Assembly: GCA_019119555.1 (NCBI GenBank)
Contig: DWWU01000040.1
Coordinates: forward strand, 1 to 42,984
Length of the DNA: 42,984 nt
Direction: 5' to 3'
DNA from: Candidatus Fusicatenibacter intestinigallinarum
Lineage (GTDB): Bacteria > Bacillota > Clostridia > Lachnospirales > Lachnospiraceae
Numbering within the stretch: position 1 is the stretch's first letter; the number at the start of each line of letters is the position of its first letter. The notes under the pieces are model-generated. The model ran no database searches and had not been told where the DNA came from. It saw only the letters and a list, made by a program, of their open reading frames with translations. This document shows, in pieces, positions 7,073 to 15,100 of this stretch. Made by a program: the position numbers and the translations under genes.

Positions 7073-7171
7073 CAAACCGTCCGTCGGAGCCAGCCGAACC
7101 TTTTCTTTTCCTTTGCATAGGACAGAAAAGGCATACATAAACTGGTACAAAAGCATGAAAAGGACAGAGGC

Positions 7172-8929
7172 ATGATGCCACACTTTAAACTCAGAAAGCG
7201 ACTTCTTTTTTCCCTTCTGTTTCTTTCCATTCCTCTCGTCACCTTTCTGTTCCTCTGGCTGACTCCTGCCGGAGGACTCTTCGAAAACCGCAGATTTGAA
7301 AAATATGCCGACGAACGCTTCCGGCAGGAGGCCTGTTCCTCAGCCATCAATCTGCATTATACGCTGTCTGACCCGTCCCTTGCCGGGATTCATGATTACG
7401 ACGCCTCTCTGGGCACGGTCTGCCTGTCGGAGCCGGAGGAGGAAGCGTCGGCGCTTGCAGAAAAACAGGCAGATCTTGACCTCTTCGACCGGGATGCACT
7501 GAACACGGGCAACCGGATCACTCTGGATATCCTGCGCCAGGATCTGGAAAATCAGGAGCTTCTCAGTTCCTGCTATATGCTGCAGGAAGTCCTCGGGCCG
7601 TCCCTTGGCACACAGGCCCAGCTGCCGGTTCTCCTCGCCGAATATACCTTCCGCACCTCACAGGATATCACAGATTATCTGAAACTGCTCAGCGATCTCC
7701 CCCGCTATTTTCAGGAAATCCTGGCGTTCGAACAGGAGAAGGCCAGCCTGGGTGTTTTTATGAATGACGCCTGTGTGGATGGAATTGCCGAACAGTGCAG
7801 CGCTTTTGTCAATGCTTCCAGTCCCCATTATCTGCAGACAGTCTTTGAGGAAAAGCTGTCTGCGTTCGAGGATCTGAGCCAGGAAGAACGGGAAGCCTGT
7901 CTCGAAGCCCATACCCGTCTGATGGATTCCTGTGTTCTTCCCGCCTATGAGCAGCTCTCCGAAGGTCTCCTGGCGCTGAGGGGCAGCGGAACCAACTCCG
8001 GCGGGCTCGCCGGCTTTGAACACGGAACCGACTACTATCTGTATCTGCTGCGAAGCCAGGTGGGCACGGACGCATCCCCGGAGGAGATCGAGCAGCGTCT
8101 TTACCGGCAGCTGAACACGGACACGAAGGAAATCCAGGCCATTGCCGCCGAACATCCGTCGCTTCTCCTGTCCGTTTCCGCTCCCGAACTTAATTTTTCC
8201 TCGCCGGAGCATATGCTGGAGGATCTGGAAACCGCAATCACAGAGGACTTTCCCTCTCTGGAACAGACCTCCTGGGAAATCAAATATGTGGATGAAGCTT
8301 TGGAGGATTTTCTGAGTCCGGCGTTTTATCTCACCCCGCCGGTGGATACCAATTCTCCCAACTCCATCTACATCAACAACAGTTCAGAAATGTCATCCCT
8401 TGAACTGTACACAACACTGGCTCACGAAGGTTTCCCCGGTCACCTGTACCAGACCGTTTTCTTTTCCCTTACCGACGCTCCGTACATCCGCCATCTTTAC
8501 GCTCCCGGCGGTTACATAGAGGGCTGGGCCACCTATGTGGAATCCTACGCCTATGAATATGCTGTCCGAAGCAATCCTGAGCAGGCCGACGCCGCCCGTC
8601 TGATGTGGCTGAACCGCTCGGTCAATCTGTGCCTGTATTCCCTGATGGATATCGGCATTCATTACCACGGATGGAACCGGGCGCAGACAGAACATTTCCT
8701 CTCCACCTTCGGAATCACCGATTCCGCCCTTGCCGATGAAATTTTCCAGTATATCGTTGAGACGCCGGCCAACTATCTGAAATATTATGTGGGCTACCTG
8801 AACTTCGAGGATCTGAAGCAGGAAATGCAGCAACAGGAACAGGAAGATTTCTCTCTGAAGGAGTTTCACGAAAAACTTCTGGAAATCGGTCCGGCCCCGT
8901 TTTCCATCGTCCGGCAGTATCTGTTCTGA
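7172..8929 (+). CDS. DUF885-family membrane-anchored metallopeptidase-like protein
   Basis: A 585-residue protein with an N-terminal basic stretch and one membrane segment (about residues 11-32), so it is anchored with its body outside. The C-terminal half carries the zinc-site motif HEGFPGH (near residue 418) followed by LYQTVFF, and a downstream EGWATYVESYA stretch that supplies the usual third ligand and helix of DUF885 proteins. Such proteins are gluzincin-like and presumed peptidases; the substrate is unknown. AAGGA lies 7 nt before the ATG. It is single, with a dispersed repeat right after its stop (8947-8972) and no other terminator. Confidence 0.85.
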   Translation: MMPHFKLRKRLLFSLLFLSIPLVTFLFLWLTPAGGLFENRRFEKYADERFRQEACSSAINLHYTLSDPSLAGIHDYDASLGTVCLSEPEEEASALAEKQADLDLFDRDALNTGNRITLDILRQDLENQELLSSCYMLQEVLGPSLGTQAQLPVLLAEYTFRTSQDITDYLKLLSDLPRYFQEILAFEQEKASLGVFMNDACVDGIAEQCSAFVNASSPHYLQTVFEEKLSAFEDLSQEEREACLEAHTRLMDSCVLPAYEQLSEGLLALRGSGTNSGGLAGFEHGTDYYLYLLRSQVGTDASPEEIEQRLYRQLNTDTKEIQAIAAEHPSLLLSVSAPELNFSSPEHMLEDLETAITEDFPSLEQTSWEIKYVDEALEDFLSPAFYLTPPVDTNSPNSIYINNSSEMSSLELYTTLAHEGFPGHLYQTVFFSLTDAPYIRHLYAPGGYIEGWATYVESYAYEYAVRSNPEQADAARLMWLNRSVNLCLYSLMDIGIHYHGWNRAQTEHFLSTFGITDSALADEIFQYIVETPANYLKYYVGYLNFEDLKQEMQQQEQEDFSLKEFHEKLLEIGPAPFSIVRQYLF

Positions 8930-8946
8930 CAGCGGCTTAAAATCAG

Positions 8947-8972
8947 CAATAGTTCAGTGGGCTGAACTGTTG
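8947..8972. repeat. Dispersed palindrome copy
   Basis: The arms CAATAGTTCA and TGAACTGTTG pair around GTGGGC with one mismatched position. It lies 18 bases after the DUF885 stop and could act as a weak transcript end, though no T tract follows. Confidence 0.7.
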
Positions 8973-8982
8973 CCAGAATTAC

Positions 8983-8995
8983 TTTGATATTCAAA
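8983..8995. promoter_or_regulatory. Candidate FabT/MarR operator
   Basis: TTTGATATTCAAA is a palindrome with TTTGA/TCAAA arms. It resembles the FabT consensus (TTTGATTATCAAA-like) known from streptococci. It lies 6 bases before the -35 of the adjacent MarR gene, so autoregulation is likely if the protein is FabT-like. Confidence 0.55.
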
Positions 8996-9001
8996 AAATC
9001 A

Positions 9002-9030
9002 TTGTGCAATATTTCGGAATCGTGTATACT
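9002..9030 (+). promoter_or_regulatory. Promoter of the MarR-family gene
   Basis: TTGTGC (9002-9007), a 17-base spacer and TATACT (9025-9030) lie 60 bases before the MarR start codon, immediately after the TTTGATATTCAAA palindrome. Confidence 0.7.
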
Positions 9031-9090
9031 GATAGCAGAAATACTGCTGATACCAAAGGTAACGGATCTGATAGAAGTGAGGTGTCTGAC

Positions 9091-9528
9091 ATGGACAGTT
9101 ACGATACGATTTCCGATCTTCTTGTGAACCTTTTCAACGAAATCATGGATATTGAAGAAAAAGCAATCATCACAGAAGAATTTCAGGATATCACAAACAA
9201 TGATATGCACATCATAGCCGCGATTGGAATTGACCTCCCCCGCAATATGACCGCTGTTGCCAGATCTTTATCGGTCACAGTGGGCACACTGACAATCGCC
9301 ATCAACAATCTTGTGAAAAAAGGCTACGTCTCCCGTGCCAGAAGCGCAGAGGATCGGAGGGTTGTTCTGATCTCACTGACGGAAAAAGGACGGAAGGCCT
9401 ATTTCCATCACGAGGAATTTCACAGAAAAATGGTGGAAGCCGCTCTCCGGGAACTGAACGACGACCAGGTTCAGGTTCTTGTAAAAGCCCTGATGAATCT
9501 GAAAGAATTTTTCTATTCGTATAAATGA
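9091..9528 (+). CDS. MarR-family regulator, FabT-like
   Basis: A 145-residue winged-helix repressor. The ATG at 9091 has GAGGTG 7 nt upstream; a longer frame from 9004 starts at a poor TTG/GTG region inside the promoter. The order is an N-terminal dimer helix, then a winged helix with AVARSLSVTVGTLTIAINNL as recognition helix, the wing KGYVSRARSAEDRRVVLISL, and a C-terminal helix. It closely matches, from memory, the MarR repressors that lead fatty-acid-synthesis (fab) operons in Lachnospiraceae. Here no fab gene is adjacent, so it is an orphan: a strong terminator follows at 9554-9604. DNA binding probably responds to acyl-ACP if FabT-like (inference). Confidence 0.85.
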   Translation: MDSYDTISDLLVNLFNEIMDIEEKAIITEEFQDITNNDMHIIAAIGIDLPRNMTAVARSLSVTVGTLTIAINNLVKKGYVSRARSAEDRRVVLISLTEKGRKAYFHHEEFHRKMVEAALRELNDDQVQVLVKALMNLKEFFYSYK

Positions 9529-9553
9529 AAAACATGATCAGAACGGATATGAC

Positions 9554-9604
9554 AGCCTGCCGCGGCGTACCTTTGAATCTCTGTGCGCTGCGGCAGGCTT
9601 TTGT
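9554..9604 (+). terminator. Terminator of the MarR gene
   Basis: A perfect 10-bp stem AGCCTGCCGC (9554-9563) pairs with GCGGCAGGCT (9590-9599), followed by a T tract. It shows the MarR gene is transcribed alone. Confidence 0.85.
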
Positions 9605-9662
9605 ATCCGTTTTTTTACTTCTGAAATATAACAAGTCTTTGAATATTCCATTAATATTTTCC

Positions 9663-9719
9663 GTAGTTATAGATTTTAGTATTTTCGAATGATATAATAT
9701 AATTATACTAATAACTATA
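9663..9719 (+). promoter_or_regulatory. AT-rich nested inverted repeat with extended -10
   Basis: The outer arms TAGTTAT and ATAACTA, with inner arms TAGTAT and ATACTA, enclose TGATATAAT (9690-9698), an extended -10 on the plus strand. It is the best promoter candidate for the surface-protein gene at 10043, which would give a leader of about 340 bases full of repeats. The -35 is weak. No gene is seen in 9605-10042. Confidence 0.4.
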
Positions 9720-9810
9720 ATATTTTCTTTTAATTAACAGAATATTTCACCTATGAAGAATGAACCGCTGTTATTCAGCCGGATCTGTGCATGTACCATT
9801 ATCATTCAGT

Positions 9811-10017
9811 CAGCTGAACTGTTACCATTTACGTTACAGTCAGCCAGCTGAGCTGTTACCATTTACGTTACAGTCAGCCAGGTCTGTGCATTCACTGCAC
9901 AGACCGTATGAAAACGCAGAGCCTGTGGGCATCCGTCCCATCGCGAAGCAATTTTCCATGGACGGATGCCATAACAGTTCAGCCTGCTGAACTGTTACCC
10001 ATTCACTGCACAGACCG
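9811..10017 (+). repeat. Composite block of dispersed repeats, including a 34-bp tandem repeat
   Basis: In order: a 34-bp unit at 9811-9844 repeated at 9845-9878 with one mismatch; the long-form hairpin GGTCTGTGCA/TGCACAGACC (9881-9905) with its GTATGAAAACGCAG tail; an 11-bp inverted repeat GGCATCCGTCC (9928-9938) with 9960-9970; a perfect 12-bp palindrome TAACAGTTCAGC/GCTGAACTGTTA (9972-9997); and a partial long form (10000-10017). The block ends 10 bases before the ribosome binding site of the next gene. Confidence 0.85.
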
Positions 10018-10042
10018 CAGGAAAGCAAAGGAGGGAAGTCTT

Positions 10043-11137
10043 ATGAAACGCAGTCGCCAAATTTTTCTGTCTGTCCTGACAGTTCTTGCCGTATGTCTGT
10101 ATGCTGCCGCCCCGCAGGCCGTTTATGCAGAGGAAACTCCCTCCGGGGACAACACAGACGGCGGCAGCATCTCGCTGGACCTTGTACATTATCAGGCACA
10201 GTCGCTGACTCTGCAGCTGAACAGCGACCACCTGGCATACCAGGATGTCACGCTGGACTGTGTGGATTCCGAAACGGGAAAGCCTGTAACCATTTCTCTT
10301 CTGGCAGCTCCCGGAAGCCAGGAATACACATTATATGATCTGGACGCGCCGGTGGAAGAACTGACAGGCACTCTGAATATCTCAATGATTACGGAACCGG
10401 GATATGAACTGGATCTGGACGCCGCCGTTTTTACCATCAACGGGCAGACGTATTCCAACGGTTCCTCTGCTGTCATTACTGCCCCCAGCGCATCGGTAGG
10501 TTCGTCGATTGTCTGCCGGGAAGCGGCGGCAGAGTTTCCCGAAGAACCGGAAGCCCCGGCGGAACCGGAAGTTCCGACACAGCCGCAGGCTCCGGAAACA
10601 GCGGAAACGCCTTCCGAACCGGAAAACCAGGAATCCCACCAGGAAACACTGTCAGATCCGGAACCTCAGCCGACGCCGGATACCTCCCTGTCGGAAGAAG
10701 CCCCGGCAGAAACACAGAATTTTGCTTCGCCGGAATCTTCGGCAGATACCCGGACATCCCCCGGCGCTTACCAGGCAGAGACATCGGAAACCGATATTCC
10801 GGAACTTCTCACGGTCACACCGATCACCGGATACGCATCCGAGACAGCGCAGAACTCAGAAGCCGTTCCGGCGGATCATCCATCTGCCGGCGCAGCTGCA
10901 GGCTCCCCTGCAGAAACCTTCCGTTCCTCTGACGCATCCGTTCTGGAGTCCTCAGCGGACACGGTTCTTTCCTCTGAGGCGCAGACAAAGGAACTCCCGT
11001 CCGGCGTTCATACCTCTGACCGGATCAGACAAATCAATTTTGTACTTGCGGTTCTGACTCTGATTGTTCTGATTCTGCTTCTGACCAGACTGATACTTAC
11101 TTTGAAAAGAGAACGCCGGAACCGCCAATATCGTTGA
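10043..11137 (+). CDS. Secreted, membrane-anchored surface protein with Pro/Glu/Ser/Thr-rich stalk
   Basis: A 364-residue protein with an ATG at 10043 preceded by AGGAGGG. A signal peptide (about residues 1-30, ending AVYA) is followed by a small beta-rich domain (about 35-155). Then comes a long low-complexity stalk of about 165 residues rich in E, P, S, T and A (for example PEAPAEPEVPTQPQAP). A C-terminal membrane helix follows (INFVLAVLTLIVLILLLTRL) with a short basic tail, so it is a type I membrane protein with the small domain outside the wall. There is no LPXTG motif. No named family is recognised. Expression may depend on the repeat-filled leader. Confidence 0.8.
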   Translation: MKRSRQIFLSVLTVLAVCLYAAAPQAVYAEETPSGDNTDGGSISLDLVHYQAQSLTLQLNSDHLAYQDVTLDCVDSETGKPVTISLLAAPGSQEYTLYDLDAPVEELTGTLNISMITEPGYELDLDAAVFTINGQTYSNGSSAVITAPSASVGSSIVCREAAAEFPEEPEAPAEPEVPTQPQAPETAETPSEPENQESHQETLSDPEPQPTPDTSLSEEAPAETQNFASPESSADTRTSPGAYQAETSETDIPELLTVTPITGYASETAQNSEAVPADHPSAGAAAGSPAETFRSSDASVLESSADTVLSSEAQTKELPSGVHTSDRIRQINFVLAVLTLIVLILLLTRLILTLKRERRNRQYR

Positions 11138-11184
11138 TATCGCTAGTATATCGGAAAATAAATAACCAGACCAGCGCAACGCAA

Positions 11185-11245
11185 AACGGACAGGAACCGG
11201 AAGCTTCCGTCTTACGATATGGAAAGCTTCCGGTTCCTGCCCGTT
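11185..11245. terminator. Strong convergent-gene terminator hairpin
   Basis: The arms 11185-11208 and 11221-11245 pair over about 22 positions (core CAGGAACCGGAAGCTT). It stands between the plus-strand surface protein and the minus-strand rubredoxin. On the minus strand it is followed by TTTT; on the plus strand there is no T run. Confidence 0.65.
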
Positions 11246-11254
11246 CATCATATT

Positions 11255-11282
11255 GTAACAGTTCAGCCCGCTGAACTGTTAC
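11255..11282. repeat. Perfect copy of the dispersed palindrome
   Basis: GTAACAGTTCAGC (11255-11267) and GCTGAACTGTTAC (11270-11282) are exact inverted 13-mers around CC. This is the cleanest copy in the window and serves as reference for the short form. It lies 11 bases after the rubredoxin stop. Confidence 0.9.
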
Positions 11283-11293
11283 ATCATATTTTC

Positions 11294-11458
11294 TCAGTCC
11301 TCTTCCGGGACAAACATATCCTTTCCGACTCCGCAGATCGGGCAAACCCAATCCTCCGGAATATCCTCGAAAGCTGTTCCCGGTTCAATTCCGCTGTCCG
11401 GATCTCCAATCTCCGGGTCATAAACATATCCGCACGGTTCACAAACGTATTTTTTCAT
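11294..11458 (-). CDS. Rubredoxin
   Basis: A 54-residue electron carrier. It opens [19 protein letters not shown] and has the two iron-binding knuckles CEPCG (Cys 6 and 9) and CPICG (Cys 39 and 42), the conserved aromatic residues, and W in DWVCP. The ATG at 11458 follows GAAAGGTGG. It acts in the cytoplasm, usually passing electrons to rubrerythrins or superoxide reductase in anaerobes. Its promoter (11510-11538) overlaps the region just after spmB. An 8-bp inverted repeat right after the -10 (11481-11513) may be the operator of an oxidative-stress regulator. Confidence 0.95.
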   Translation of the reverse strand: MKKYVCEPCGYVYDPEIGDPDSGIEPGTAFEDIPEDWVCPICGVGKDMFVPEED

Positions 11459-11480
11459 TTTCAGTTCCACCTTTCTATTT

Positions 11481-11513
11481 TGATAATAGTAATCTTTATT
11501 GTTTTTATTATCA
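11481..11513. promoter_or_regulatory. TGATAATA inverted repeat in the rubredoxin leader
   Basis: TGATAATA (11481-11488) and TATTATCA (11506-11513) are exact inverted 8-mers 17 bases apart. The halves resemble Fur/PerR half-sites (TGATAAT), but the spacing is longer than the usual single base. It lies between the -10 and the ribosome binding site. Confidence 0.4.
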
Positions 11514-11538
11514 TAACAGACTACTATGTAAAATGCAA
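11510..11538 (-). promoter_or_regulatory. Rubredoxin promoter
   Basis: Minus strand TTGCAT (11533-11538), a 17-base spacer and TATGAT (11510-11515), about 50 bases upstream of the start. Confidence 0.7.
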
Positions 11539-11546
11539 GCTTTTTT

Positions 11547-12071
11547 TTACATCCACAAAGCCAGCAACATGCTTGCAGCGATTCCCGCCACCGTCGCCGT
11601 CAGCGCCCCGGCCAGCGTATATCTTGTCTTTGTCACCTTCGCCGCCAGAAAATATACCGACATCGTATAAAACACCGTCTCCGTGCTGCTGGCCATCAGA
11701 GACGCGGCTATGCCGATCACGGAATCCGTTCCGTACTCCTTATAAAGATCCAGAAGAAGCCCTGTCGCCGCGCTGTTGGAAAACAGACGCACCACGCCCA
11801 GTGGAACGAGCTCCGGAGGAAAACCCACAGGTTCCATCACACGGCCCAGAATTTCCCCGAGCTTATCCAGCGCTCCCGAAGAACGCAGCACGCCGACGCT
11901 GACCATCAGACCTGTCAGCGTCGGCAGAATCGATACAATGCTTTTCAGACCATCTTTCGCACCCCGAATGAAATCTCCGTAGACATTTCTTTTCATCAGG
12001 AGTCCCATTCCTACAATATAGAAAATCAAAAGCGGTATGATCAGATCCGATACAAGACCGAGAACGCGCAC
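11547..12071 (-). CDS. spmB: Spore maturation protein B
   Basis: A 174-residue integral membrane protein of the nucleoside-transporter-gate fold. It begins at GTG 12071, where GGAGG lies 6 nt upstream, not at the ATG at 12092, which has no site. Visible features are hydrophobic segments near residues 5-25, 40-60, 85-105, 120-140 and 150-172, and the conserved [19 protein letters not shown] stretch. SpmA and SpmB act together in dehydration of the spore core. Here spmA lies 6.8 kb away on the same strand, while the two are normally adjacent. A 28-codon frame (12073-12159) couples it to the permease upstream. Confidence 0.9.
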   Translation of the reverse strand: MRVLGLVSDLIIPLLIFYIVGMGLLMKRNVYGDFIRGAKDGLKSIVSILPTLTGLMVSVGVLRSSGALDKLGEILGRVMEPVGFPPELVPLGVVRLFSNSAATGLLLDLYKEYGTDSVIGIAASLMASSTETVFYTMSVYFLAAKVTKTRYTLAGALTATVAGIAASMLLALWM

Positions 12072-12072
12072 C

Positions 12073-12159
12073 TTACACCTCCGCCGGCACATCCCGGCTG
12101 CTGCAGAACCGATGAATAACGCCGCCTTTTTTCTTATTGTATGTCACATTGCGCTGCAT
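12073..12159 (-). CDS. Possible 28-residue coupling ORF between the permease and spmB
   Basis: An ATG overlaps the permease stop as TAATG, and the frame (MQRNVTYNKKKGGVIHRF...) ends in a TAA one base before the GTG of spmB. The spmB ribosome binding site lies within its last codons. It may be a translational-coupling leader, or the leftover end of an older gene such as spmA. No homology is recognised and there is no separate ribosome binding site. Confidence 0.3.
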   Translation of the reverse strand: MQRNVTYNKKKGGVIHRFCSSRDVPAEV

Positions 12160-15100
12160 TATTCCACGCTCTTCAGCGACTCGATCATATCGATTTTTTT
12201 CAGCCGGTAATACATCATATAGTTCACGAACATGGAAAATACCAGAGTCAGCAGACCGCTGTAGAGGTAACTTCTCGGAAAGATGGTCCTTCCGAACATC
12301 ATCATATCCACCTCTACCGTCTGGATAATATACTGATGCAATACCATTCCGATCCCCATACCGGCCACAATTCCGAGAATCGTCAGGATCACATTCTCCC
12401 GGTAGACATACTCCGCAACCTCCATGTCGTAGAATCCGAGAACCTTCAGCGTCGCCAGCTCCCGTTTTCTCTCTGTGATATTAATGTTGTTCAGATTATA
12501 CAGCACCACGAAGGCCAGAAGACCTGCCGAGACAATCAGCACCACAATGACAATGTTCAGAGCCTGCAGCATATCATCGATCTCCGCTTCCAGATCGGAC
12601 ACAAACGTCACTCCCACGACGCCTCTCTGATTCATCAGCATCTGCCCCAGAGATTCCTCATATTCATCGGAAATATCCTCATATTTCATCAGAATCTGAT
12701 TGTAATCCGGCGCCTCTCCCCAGGTCGCCTGGTACAGCGCCGGGTCCATGAATATGTAGTGCTGCACATAGTTCTCGATGATAATCGAAATCTTTACCTC
12801 AAATCCTTCCTCATTCTCCTCACCCACCAGGATCGTATCTCCCACGGAAACTCCAAGCATTTTTGCAGTCTTTTCGCTGACCGCGATTCCGTCCTTCGGG
12901 AAGTCGTAGCTTTCCTTTGAGACTCTGTCCCGGAACGTAAAGAATTCATCGACGATCGAAGCATCCTGGGGCACCTCGAGGATCGCATCCATGCTCTCAT
13001 CCCCGGCGGTCAGCACCACGTTCTGGGCAAACATTTCCAACGTACGTTCCATACCGTCGAAATCCTGTGCCTGCTCCAGCACCGCCGTTTTTTCTTCGTC
13101 AGAGTCCGAATTGACGATCACAGACGCCTGATAAGTAAACAGTTCCACAAACTGATTCTTTGCAATGGCGGTAATGGAATCCTGGAGTCCGAATCCGACC
13201 AGCATCAGGCCCATACATCCTCCGATTCCGATGACCGTCATAAAGAAACGCTTTTTATACCGGAACAGATTCCGGATTGTTGATTTTCCGGTAAAGTTCA
13301 GATGCTTCCACAGAATTGTCACCCGTTCCAGAAGCACTCTCCGCCCATTTTTCGGCGGTTCCGGCCGCATCAGCTCTGCCGGTTTCGCACTCAGCTCCCG
13401 CTTGCAGGCAAACAGGGTTGCGAGGCCGGTACATGCCATGCTGGCCACGATCGCAAGCGCTCCCTGCTCAAAGTTCAGCGGCGTCAGATACTCCGGAAGT
13501 CCCAGGTACAGCATGCCGTAGGCATTCATGATGACCCACGGAAACAGTTTCTCACCGATCACAACTCCGATCACAGCGCCTGTCACCGTCGACATCATCG
13601 CATAGCTGAAATACCGCAGGGCAATGGCTCCGTCCCGGTATCCCAGCGCCTTCAGCGTTCCGATCTGCTGCCTCTGCTCTTCCACCATACGCGTCATCGT
13701 CGTCAGGCTGATCAGCGCGGCCACCAGGAAGAACATCAGAGGAAATACCTGCCCCAGATTGTCAATTCTCTGGGAGTCGTCGGCAAACCCTTTCGCGGAA
13801 GTGATATCATCCCTGTCCGTCACATACCACTGGGGCACCGCAAGATCCGCCAGCTCCTGCTCCCCGTCTGCGATCTGCTGACGGGCGTCTGCCAGTTCCG
13901 GCTGGGCTTTTGCGTAGGCGTCTTCATATTCCTGTTTCGCGTCCGCCAGTTCCTGTTCTTTTTCCTCCAGCTGGGCCCTGCCGTCTGCCAGTTCCGCGGC
14001 AGCATCCTCCAGCGTTTTTCTCGCATCTGCAATCTGCGCCTCGCCGTCTGCCAGCTGACTTTTTGCATCGGCAATCTGCGCGGCACCGCTGACGATCTGC
14101 TGTCTGGACTGCTCCAGCACAGCTTTCTGGCTCTCCAGTTCCTGACGTCCCTGACCGATCTGTGCTTCGCCGTCCGCAATCTGCCGACGGGCCGCCTCCA
14201 TCTGTGCCTCGCCGTCTGCGATCTGCCCGCGGTAGGCTTCCAGCTCTGCCTCGCCCAAAGCCGTCTGCTGGCGGGCCGCTTCCAGCTGCGTCTCGCCGTC
14301 CGCAATCTGCTGACGGGCTGCCTCCATCTGCGCTTCACCGGCGCTGATCTGCTGGCGGGCTGCTTCCAGCTGCGCCTCACCATCTGCCAGCTGCCGGCGG
14401 CCTTCCTCCAGCTGTGTCTCACCGCTCTGCAGCGCTGCTTCCAGTTCTTTCAGCGTCTGCTCCGTCTCAGCAAGCTTCTGTTCACCGGCTGCAACCAGGG
14501 CCTCCGCCTCCTGAACCTGCGCTTCTCCGGATTCAAATTCTGAGATGCCTGCTCTCGCTGCTTCCGCCTGTGTCTCCAGGTCTGCAAGCTGTGTTTCCAG
14601 CTGCGCTTTCTCCGCCAGAAGAGCCTCATATTCCGGAGAGGTTTCCTGCCCTGTCTGAGCCAGTTCCTCCTCCATCTTCCGGATCTCTTCCTCCTTTGCG
14701 GAAATCTGTCCCCGGAGTCCCTCAATACCGCTCTCTGCCTGCTGAAGCGACGCTTTTGCCGCCTCATAGACCGGCCGGCCTTCTTCCAGGGTTGCACGTC
14801 CCTGCTCTGCTGCCTGTCGGTTCGTCTCCAGCTCCGCACGTCCGGCCTCCAGCTGCGTCTTTCCTTCCTCCAGCTGTGCTTTTCCGGTTTCCAGCTCCTG
14901 CGCTTTCGCCTCCAGTTCTGCTTTCGAGGCTTCCAGTTCCTGGGCTTTTGTTTCCAGTTCCGTTTTCGAAGCTTCCAGCTCCTGCGCGGAGGCTTCCGTC
15001 TGTGCCTTCGCCGCTTCCAGCTGCTGCGTCCACTCCTGGATCTGCGCTTTGCCGCTGTCCAGAGTTGCCTGCTGCTCCTCCAACTGACTTCTTCCGGCTT

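Noticed and set aside
6892-7350. Minus-strand frame of 152 codons across the cloverleaf
   Set aside because: It is made of the structured repeat plus the antisense of the DUF885 start, with no ribosome binding site.
9811-9878. Attachment site of an integrated element
   Set aside because: The two 34-bp repeats are tandem with nothing between them, and no integrase or tRNA is near.
14160-14402. CRISPR-like regular repeats
   Set aside because: The 42-bp periodicity is in frame with a coiled-coil protein, without unique spacers or palindromic repeats.
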